NCBI GenBank assembly: GCA_027946365.1
Contig: JAPEUQ010000020.1
Location: forward strand, 186,001 to 250,000
Reading direction: 5' to 3'
Origin: Kalmusia sp. IMI 367209
Lineage: Eukaryota; Ascomycota; Dothideomycetes; Pleosporales; Didymosphaeriaceae
Length of the DNA: 64,000 nucleotides
Below are positions 43,430 through 51,872 of the stretch, piece by piece; position 1 is the first letter of the stretch; each line of letters starts with the position of its first letter. Both the position numbers and the translations under genes were made by a program. The notes beneath the pieces are model-generated. The model ran no database searches and was not told the origin of the DNA. It was given only the letters and a program-made list of their open reading frames with translations.

Positions 43430-45455
43430 TTCGAAAAAAAAAATCGGAGGAGCTAGCCAAGGTCGTGGTGAGGGTAGCGATGCAGCATTGATCAATGGAT
43501 ATGTCGAGTTGGTGATGGTAGAGCGATATCGTTGTCGGATCGTCGAGGCCTCATTCTGGCTATTGGAGTGCTATCGTCGGCTAGTCCGAAAGAAGACGGG
43601 GGGGGAGCTCACCGATCTGTGATGGCACGCATAACCGTGCCACATCATCACCGGCTCAATGTATCCGTCAGTCCAGCAGCATCGCTACCCTCACAGCTAT
43701 CGCGGGCGGCGCCCAGCGAGCATTTTGTAATGTTTCCCGTCTTTCTAGCACGTCTCTACGCCGCATCACGTAAGATGGGACGCCAACTTAGCTCGGCGCA
43801 AGGACCGCGTCACTAACTTAGCGTCCTATCTCCCCTCAGCGAACGCATGTTCGCCAGCTTCCCTTCGTGCAGCCGGTGATGCGCAGCCGGTGACGGAAAG
43901 CAGGTGATGGGGGGTAGTGATAGGGGGTGGTGTTATTAAACTATTCCGGGACTATCCCACAACACCGCTCCCCCTCATCACCAACTACAAGGGGGACTCA
44001 TGTGGGGGGCCAGCCTGTTCATGAGTCCCCTTGTACCCCTGTTTGGGCGCCCCTCAGTGGGGCCTCGCGTGTGAGCCGCAAACCAATCACACAAGAAGCT
44101 TCCCCCATCACTAACTATCCATATCCCAACCAACTACCCTATATCCCGTCAACCCTTGCTGCATCGCCACCCTTGTCACTAACCCACCAAGAGTCTCTGA
44201 GTATTTTTTTGTTGAGCGCACCCCACAGCCTGTTTGGGGTCCCTCAAGTTGCGGAGGCCTCGCGTACGAGCCGATGCAAAACAAAAACCAATCCCACAGA
44301 AAGAAGAAGGCAGCGAGGCAGCATGATTTGACGGATATGGGCAGCCGGTGACGCGCAGTCGGTGACGCGTAGGTAGTGATGGGCTGTTGTTGGACTGTTC
44401 CCCCCTAATCACCAAAGTTGCGGGGGCCTCGCGTATGAGCCGGAAGGCGACGATGCAGGATTCATTGACGGATATCCCGTCGATCCATGCTGCATCGCCG
44501 CCCACGCCACTGGCACACCGAGCATCTCCGAGTTTTTTCTTGATTTTGGGCGCTACCTACAGCCAATTGGGAGCGCCCCGCCTGCAGCCTCTTTGGGGCA
44601 CACCCCTCAAGGTGCGTGTACGAATCGAAAGGCGACGAGGCACAACCGATCACGAATACACATCACCGGCTGCGCGAAAGATTGATGCGCCGGTTCGTGA
44701 TGAGCCGGTCCGCGAAGGGTCTTGCCTAGTCTCCTTTCGGCTAGCACACGTGGCCCCACGCGCGAACCTTGAAGGGACCTCAAACAGGCTTGCAGGCGGG
44801 CGCTCAACAATAAAAAAATATTTTCAGAGATACTCAGTAGGGGCAGCGGTGAGGGCGGCGAGGGCGGCGAGGCAGCATGATAGGTGTAGGAATAAATGAA
44901 AGAGGACTGCTACCTGACGCCGGTCAGTAATGCGCCGGTAATAGATCTTATTTCCGTTCGGCTAGCACACGCGTCTAATCTCCTCTCGGCTAGCACGCGG
45001 GGCTCCACGCGAACCCTGAAGGACCCTGAACAGGCTGCACACGGAGATGCTCGGGGCAGACAATCTTTAAAAATTTAAAAAAAAAAAAAAAATTCGGAGA
45101 GGCCCGGCGATGCAGCATGGATTGACGGATAGGGGCAGTTGGGGATGGGGTGGGGTGGTGTTGTGGGAGTGTTCCGGGAGCCGTCTGTCAGAGACCTGTT
45201 TCACTCTAGAACTCCCTAAAGAGTTTAGCGTGGAACAGGTCTCTGACAGACGGCTCCCGGAACACTCCCCACAACACCACCCCACCCCATCCCCAACTGC
45301 CCCTATCCGTCAATCCATGCTGCATCGCCGCCCAGCGACCATTTTGCAATTTTTTCCCGTCCTTCTAGCATCTCTACGCGCCGCATCACGTAACATGGCG
45401 CCAACTTAGCTCGGCGCACGGACCGCGTCGCTAACTCAACGTCCCATCTCCCCTC
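43430..45455. repeat. Array of fold-back elements, second half
   Basis: The same family as 32240-38650, resuming upstream of the transcription factor gene. It contains a second type of tail, about 125 bp, present at 43705-43855 and 45331-45455: GACCATTTTGCAATTTTTTC, CCGTCCTTCTAGCA, CGCCGCATCACGTAA and CTTAGCTCGGCGCA. The final copy ends about 45 bp before the ATG29 start codon. No gene is seen inside. Confidence 0.8.
45105..45330. repeat. Long near-perfect inverted repeat (hairpin) B
   Basis: Arms of about 105 bp: the left starts CGGCGATGCAGCATGGATTG at 45105 and the right ends CCATGCTGCATCGCCG at 45330. The loop region TTTCACTCTAGAACTCC...GAGTTTAGCGTGGAA resembles that of hairpin A, although the flanking stem sequence differs, so the two are separate copies of one fold-back family. 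Confidence 0.92.
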
Positions 45456-45500
45456 GGCGAACCCAGCTACCCTTCATGACGCTCTGTCGTTGAGAGCGCA

Positions 45501-47017
45501 ATGTCAGACGTTCGTTTTACCGCCCTGATCCGACTGCCCTTTGCGCGCCGAGACTTTGTCGACCCGCAACAGGTACGTGTGTCCTGAGGGGGGGGAGGCT
45601 GCACCGTAGCCAACTTGTTCAAGGCTACCTGGGACGCGTCCAAGGACCGTGAGCTCTGGAGATATATTTCCAGATCAGACAGGACGAAAGACTTGGACTG
45701 TGAGTCGCTCTCTCTCTCTCTCTCTCTCATCTAACCAACGCAGGGAACCAGCTGTAAGCTGCCTCGATGCCTCCGGTGCAAAGCTCACAACGCGCAGCGC
45801 AGACGAATTCGACGTTCCTCCGGCGTTCCTACTGCAACAATCGGCGTGGTTATACGAGCGTCACCTGGAACATGTCCGCGCTCAGATGAAGAAGGTCGGA
45901 GTTGTTGCGCGACCGAACGACGACCGACGAAACTCGAGTACACCCTACCCTACAGCTCCTCCGCTTTCCCGAACGACGTCGACCAACACCATTACACAAT
46001 CGAACGCATCGGGCCAGCATGTCTCGACTCGAAATCCAATACCTCCTCTTCGGCAGACACAAGACGCGGAACAGGCGATCCGTCTACCTGCTGGTCGTCC
46101 ACAACCGAACCAACTCGGCGGGGCTTTTGACCTCAACTCGCCAGCCGACCCTGCCTCATCATCGAGTAGCTCTTCCCTATCAAACTCGGGCAGCGGTAAC
46201 ATTGCGACGCGCAGTCAGCTTTTCAAAAGACCCCCAAGGTTCAGATCCCAGCCTCCCAAGGAGCTGATTACTCTCGACGAGGACACAGACGGCCCCGACG
46301 AGCCGCTCCCTACCACGAAACCGCGCATCCCATTCGCTCGCACCAACAGACAAAGGCAGAAGCAGAGCGACGGCGGCAGCACCCCGCATCGCGCTGCCGC
46401 AGGAGCGAAGCCCGATCATGGCTCGCCATTTGCCAAGAAGCGCGGCGACGCCAAGCCGACGACCGACCCCGCTATCGCGCCCGCGCAGCCTGCCCCGGCA
46501 GCAGTCGACGCCAGCTCCTCGACGGCGAGCTTCACGAGCGAAGCACCCGCACGCGATGCCCGAGTCACCGCCGCCGCCAGCTCCTCGACGGCGAGCTTCA
46601 CGAGCGAAGCACCCGCACGCGACGCCCGAGTCGCCGCCGCCGCCGCCGGCCCCATAAGCCCGAACCACCGCGCCGAACTCGCGCGCCTCAGTCCCAAGCG
46701 GGGCGCGGCGCTCAAGACAAGGAAGGAGGGCAGCGAAGGCACACCGAGCATGGGCAGCAGCTTCAGCGACATCGACGGTACGTATATTGCGGCTCTCTTT
46801 CTCTCTTTTGTGGGGAAACCCGTGTCTATGCGCATGTTGTGTCGATGGAGGGCAATCTATCTCACCTGCGCTGGCAACGAGTGTCAAGATGGTTGGCTGA
46901 CGGGTGGCATTAGCGGATACGACTATCAGTCAGTCGGCGCTGGAGGAAGCGCTGCTTAGCAATATACAGCATGGCCGTATGAGTACACTCAGCCAATTGA
47001 GATCGCGGTATCTCTAA
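45501..47017 (+). CDS. ATG29: Autophagy-related protein 29 (Atg29), 5 exons, 413 aa
   Basis: Exons 45501-45572, 45624-45699, 45744-45753, 45798-46777 and 46914-47017 join in frame to 413 residues. The N-terminus reads TALIRLPFARRDFVDPQQ, then ATWDASKDRELWRYISRS and KDLDWNQLADEFDVPPAFLL with QQSAWLYERHL, the conserved Atg29 domain. The C-terminus TTISQSALEEALLSNIQHGR plus MSTLSQLRSRYL is the family's conserved tail. Atg29 is a subunit of the Atg17-Atg31-Atg29 scaffold that organises the phagophore assembly site in the cytoplasm. The middle is disordered, Ser/Pro/Ala-rich, with a 22-residue duplication. Exon 3 is only 10 nt; without it the frame meets a stop, and with it the family sequence is restored. 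Intron 2 contains a (CT)n run. The first intron ends at TTCAAG, chosen because it fits family length and leaves a branch site. Confidence 0.93.
46510..46641 (+). repeat. 66-bp in-frame duplication in ATG29
   Basis: The sequence encoding ASSSTASFTSEAPARDARV followed by three Ala/Thr codons occurs twice in tandem (units start at 46510 and 46576) with only a few base differences, so it is recent. Confidence 0.9.
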
Positions 47018-47294
47018 AAATTAAGTAGAAGATATCTTTACCATGTCAGACTATCCTAGCTACGTAGTTGATGAATATACGTCATAATCCAGTATAGCAG
47101 ACCCTTGTTAGTCTTCAGTCGGCAATTGTTTCCTCTTTGACATTCTTTCACCTCACAATATCTTGTTGCCTGGTTGACTAAGACGCGAGATTCTTGGCGT
47201 TTGCACCTTCTTGACATCGTCCCACGCCGTAAATCGTAGACTTTCTCAACTGCGCTTCCCCAACACCTCGCTTGCTCTTTGGCTCTCCACCACA

Positions 47295-48769
47295 ATGGAC
47301 TCTCCCACAACGGACTCTACCACAATGGACTCTACCTCAATAGACTCTACCACGTTGGACTCTTCCACAATGGAAGCACCAATCATTCTCATCGTAGACT
47401 GGGAAGAAGACCCGCCACTCACCACGAAATACATCAACGGCGACAACGAGCTAGACCTAGGCATTGTGTATGCCAACATCAACCGCTTGCGCCATCATCC
47501 CGGCCGAGGTCGCATTGAGACTGGCACTGAAGGTGCGGCTGCAGGTACGTTGTGGTAACAATTCATACTGGAATTCACGCGCTCACTCAAACTAGCTTTT
47601 CGCATGAAAGAATGCAGTCAAGAGTTCCTCGACGCTTTCTGGGAATGTGCTGGCAATCTCTGCGATTACTTTGCCGACTTCCTGGCTGGCGATTCTGTGC
47701 CTATGCAAAGCCTCTGGTTCCATATGCTTGATGTACTGCAGCAAGCCGCGATTCTACCTCATTTCCATTGGCTGCCCGACGTGCCGTTCTGCAAACATGC
47801 GCAGGAATTCATGAAGCAATTTGAACAGCTGCGAGAAGTCATCTTAGCCACGGCTGTGCCTGTGAGAACGCGCATATACGGACATCTTGTTCGTCCCGAT
47901 TATGTATCCATGGCACGCTTGTCTGTTGACGTGGGAGGTTTCAAAGACGGGTTGAAGATGTGGCAACAATTCCTCTACAAGGGCTCTCCTGGATTCACGG
48001 TTCCGATTGACGAGAGGGTATACACGGATGCTACTGGACAAGCGCTCGATTTTACTTCTTTCGAACAGCATGTTCCTCGCGGAGGGCTAGCACTCATTCG
48101 AACGTATACGGAAAAGCTAAGGGAATTCACCGAAGCAGAATATGCTGTAAGTATCCATTCATATGTCACCTAGAGTTTGCTTTTAACGTGCATAGGGAGA
48201 ATCCGATGATTCCACGCAAGCGGATGAGTTAGCGGAATTTGATCTTAGAGTGTGTTCACCTATCTATACTTCGAATATTGCTGATTTAGATTAGAGCGTC
48301 AAACATGACCAGACATCTACATATGTCTCTATCGACGGTCGCCAGACTTTGAATCAACGAGTGAGCGCTCTAAATGGATCGTAAGGTCATTGCTGATAAT
48401 ACAAGATGTATCCTACTCGTGAGTCTATGAATACGCCTCGACGAATTCCTGACCTATTCGATCCGTCATTCTTATACCCAAAACCTACCGTCTATCTGGT
48501 TAATGAATGTGTTGGTAAGTAATGGGGAGATCATAAGGTGTTATCTTCCTATTAATAACTTATTAGGAACGTTCCAGGGAACTGAAGTCTGGGAGCAAGG
48601 TGACGAAGACGGGGAATTCCATATGTTGAGCCGAGCCTGCCTGCTACTTCCGCAGCCTCAGAACTATAATCTCCAGCCGGAAGTGGATCCCAAGGCGTAT
48701 TGGGACGTGTTTGATGAGTGGAGCGGGACAGATGATTGGGTAAAAGTGTCACAAGGTGCGACTGGTTAG
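47295..48769 (+). CDS. Unknown protein next to MAT1-1-1, 6 exons, 410 aa (candidate MAT-associated gene)
   Basis: Exons 47295-47544, 47596-48146, 48196-48249, 48295-48360, 48406-48514 and 48567-48769, with introns of 45-52 bp and GTACGT, GTAAGT, GTGTGT, GTGAGC and GTAAGT donors, close in frame to 410 residues. The start ATG (CACAATGGAC) precedes an in-frame TTMDST/SIDSTT repeat; the mature fold probably begins at APIILIVDWEEDPPL. Other conserved-looking stretches are ECAGNLCDYFADFLAGDSVP, HFHWLPDVPFCKHAQEFM and FTSFEQHVPRGGLALIRTYT. No signal peptide or membrane helix, and I recognise no domain. It lies between ATG29 and MAT1-1-1 on the same strand. Mycosphaerellaceae and Teratosphaeriaceae MAT loci are known to carry extra MAT-associated open frames (e.g. 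MAT1-1-10, MAT1-2-12); this could be one, but I cannot compare sequences here. Confidence 0.8.
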
Positions 48770-49595
48770 ATGTCTCGGCTTGGCCACATTGGCACCATGC
48801 ACTGCTACTTGTTCTCATGGATGTTCATATCCCATAGTGTCTCTGCGTTGATGAAATCATCAACTAGCACAGGCGCCAGCTTCTTGTACATACGAAATAC
48901 CGGAAGCGTTCAGACTTAGCACACAGTTGAATCCATATTCAGCAATACGAATCATCGGAATTGACTCTATAACACATCTTCACATTCTTTTTCAAGAGCA
49001 TGTTTATCCCCATACTCATTCAACGTGAGGCCTCATGTAACTGTACATCAGAGTGTGTATTCGCGCCAAAACTCTCCAGTCGTTCGCTCTGGACAACGTC
49101 AAATTCTATAGTGGATCACATGCAGTAGGAGTTTCTGTCATCTGTCATTTCAATTGGGTCGATTTCCGCGATGATATGTGATTTTTCCGCGCATGTAAGC
49201 TGTGCTTTTCGTGGACCACGCCGCTCATTAACCGCTGTGGTGCCATTGGTAAATGCTACACTCATCTAAGATTGAGTACATGAAGGCGCGGATAGAGTGA
49301 AAAAAAAGTTTTACTTTTCTGTCACTACCTTCTTCGCTGCCATAAATGGAGGTGGCTGGGAGTGATTGCGGTGAAGTGAGCGGTGAACGCACATACCCGC
49401 GGTGAATCGCCACGTGCTTCGGGGAGAGTCCGGTCTTGGCGCACTTGCCGCCTCAAAACGTAGTCGCACTCTTTTCTTTGTCCTAAATCTCCAACTCTCA
49501 CCCACTCAACCTCTTTCCCCACTTTCGTCATCTTCGCAAGCGGATTTCTTTGTTCTTCCGAATTACCCCGCAACAAAGAGCCTGCGATCTCTACT
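48770..49595. other. Intergenic region upstream of MAT1-1-1
   Basis: 826 bp without a gene. It is the only low-repeat intergenic stretch of this length in the core and presumably holds the MAT1-1-1 promoter. Confidence 0.6.
49469..49565 (+). promoter_or_regulatory. Pyrimidine-rich promoter/5' leader of MAT1-1-1
   Basis: CT-rich stretch (CTTTTCTTTGTCC, CACTCAACCTCTTTCCCCAC, TTTCTTTGTTCTTCC) 30-125 bp before the start codon, a common layout at fungal transcription starts. No specific factor site is claimed. Confidence 0.4.
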
Positions 49596-50961
49596 ATGAC
49601 TCCCTTGAGCCGACCGCAACTTCAAGGTTTCACTCGAAATCCCCAATCTCCTAGAATCCCCCACTTCTTGACGACCTACAACGGCGCTGAGATGATGCGA
49701 GTAATGCATGGTATGCAAGACCCGAGGGCCCAAGCTACCTTGACTGCTGCGCTTCTGCTTGCACCTCCGGCTGTATCTAGTCGTGCCACAGTCCCAGACA
49801 AAGCCAAGAAAGCTTTAAACGCATTCGTTGGATTCCGATGTATGTCTCACCTCGCCGTCGCATTATTCACGCACTGACACAAGTCTAGGCTACTATATCA
49901 ACATCCCTCAATTCAAGGACTGGCCGATGAAGCTCCTCTCACAACCAATGGCAGCTCTGTGGAATATCGATCCGAACAAGTCCAAATGGTCGTTGATGAC
50001 GAAGGCCTGGTCAACCATTCGTGATCAAATCGGCAAGAATAAAGCACCTCTCGACGTGTTCTTCGATCACGTCTGCCCTTACCTCAACATACTCCCGCCT
50101 GACATCTACTTCGAGCAACTGGGCTGGTCTCTCGGCTCTGATAGAAACGGCTACCCAACGGTCAACCGTGACGAGAATCACCCCATTGCCGCGGTGAATT
50201 CTGGAGTCTCAGACGAAGCACTCTCTATTGAGGATCTCATTCGCTACTGCCAGTCCAGGGGCTATGCTCAAGCTTTCGTATTGGACCCTAATCAGACCTC
50301 CTCCGCCTTTCTCGGGGGTTCTAACGCAGCGACGTCGAACGTGCTGACTCCTGAGCTGACGATCGCTTCTACCCAAGCCGTAGAGAAGCGTGCTGCTGAG
50401 CGAGCCGAGCGTCAAACTAAGCGACAGGCCGCGCTCGACACTGGCATCACTGCATTTTTTCGAGATTCAGAAATCGATGAGCGAGGCGCCATCATGATCG
50501 AACGCGACTCTAGCGGAATCAACGGCGATTACAGCGGAATTGAAGGAGACTCTAGCGGAATCGATGGCGAGTCTAACGGAATTGATGGCGAGTCTAACGG
50601 AACAGATGGCGACTCTAGCGAAACCGATGATCCCACAGACGACAATGATTGCCATCAGATTGCTCAAGAGGGTACCGACCAGAACATCAGCGCTGACGAG
50701 ACCTTCTACAACGCGTTGGTAAACATTATGACTAATGCAGCATCGGCTGCTCATATGGATGACGGCACTCAGCAGTCTTTAAGCATAGATGAGAGTCTTG
50801 CCATGGCGGGTTACGATGTTGATAGCCTTCTACCCTACATCCAGTCTTACCTCGACGATTATTTTGACATGCCCGACTTCACCACGGACGCGTCTGGCTT
50901 CCGCGCGGGTGCCGATGCCGACGCTACTCTCCCCGATATGGACGCCTCGCGCAGCACGTGA
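49596..50961 (+). CDS. MAT1-1-1: Mating-type protein MAT1-1-1 (alpha1 box), 2 exons, 438 aa
   Basis: Exons 49596-49839 and 49889-50961; the 49-bp intron has donor GTATGT, branch CACTGAC and acceptor TCTAG and splits the Cys codon in FVGFRC/YY. The alpha1 box spans about residues 68-165: DKAKKALNAFVGFRCYY, FKDWPMKLLSQPMAALWNID, KSKWSLMTKAWSTIRDQIGK, APLDVFFDHVC. This is the family's DNA-binding core (HMG-like fold), a nuclear activator that defines MAT1-1 identity and pheromone/receptor expression. The intron sits inside the alpha box, as in other ascomycete MAT1-1-1 genes. Residues about 287-328 carry a seven-residue acidic repeat (DSSGIDG), not usual for the family. The gene is flanked by the unknown 410-aa gene and, convergently, by an APN2-like gene, a relative of the classical MAT-linked DNA lyase. 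No HMG-box MAT1-2-1 gene is in the window. Confidence 0.93.
50506..50631 (+). repeat. Six 21-bp in-frame repeats inside MAT1-1-1
   Basis: Units encode DSSGING, DYSGIEG, DSSGIDG, ESNGIDG, ESNGTDG and DSSETDD. All are exact 21-bp periods, in frame, in the Ser/Asp-rich C-terminal half outside the alpha box. Confidence 0.92.
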
Positions 50962-51872
50962 TGGCTTTGCGCAAGCTATGCACGACGAGAATTCCCCCGG
51001 AGTTCTGACTATTCAACGCCGCGAACAAAGGCGTCTTCCCAACCACTCTCCACCAACCCAAACAGCATCCCAACGGAACTCAGTTTCCCAACGGCCTCAC
51101 CAATTTCCTTTGTCTTTCCTTCCTCAACTGTCGCTCAACTGGTCCATTCGCTCTCTGTCTGTCTGTCTGTCTGGGTAGCATACGTCGGATCGCCAAGAAA
51201 CGGGTTCAGAACTGAACCTGATTGCTTGGCAGCCAAGTTACATGACTCAATGCGTGTCTACTCACAGAACTGTATCTCTCACACTCTCTCTCACGCATGC
51301 ATAATACAACAAAGAAAGCATCACGACAGAGAACCGAGAAACATGACGAGAGAGAGCTCTGCTCTTCCGTGGCATCATCGCGCCCTTCCCGCGCCAAAGT
51401 CGGCTGGGTGCCTTTTTCCTTATTTCCTTGTTTCCTTGTTTCCTTTTCTGAGACTGCGGGCGATGCGGCACATAGGCATGCATTCGGGTCAATAATACTG
51501 GGCGGATTTCATCACGGCTTGCATGGGTTCATGGTCACGGTTTTTCCTTTTCTTGTTAGCACGCATGACCCTGGGTTAAGATTGGAAGAAGCACGCACGG
51601 AGGTCATGTGCCTTTTAACCCGACGAAACCTCATCGGTAGGAATTGTTGGGCATCGTGTGTGTGTCGGGTCATGGCGGAGGCTGCTTGTGGTTGTCATTC
51701 ATGTGCGTTCTGTTCACTCGATAGTCCTGGATAGAAAAAAAATCGACAAAAAAACACAAAAGCTGTCAGTCGTCTCTCGCACGTGCATGTCGATGTCTCG
51801 CTGTGATGGCGAGGGAAAGAAAGTTGATGAAAATGCTTGAGGTTGGGTATCAATAGGTACAAAGTAGATGGA
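50962..51872. other. Intergenic region between convergent MAT1-1-1 and APN2-like genes
   Basis: About 0.9 kb with (GTCT)n at about 51150-51172 and T/C-rich stretches. Short frames on both strands are not supported. It should contain both 3' ends. Confidence 0.55.

Noticed and set aside
45744..45802. Reading ATG29 straight through after intron 2
   Set aside because: The phase-correct frame gives AAC CAG CTG TAA, a stop; the other frame adds residues foreign to the family.
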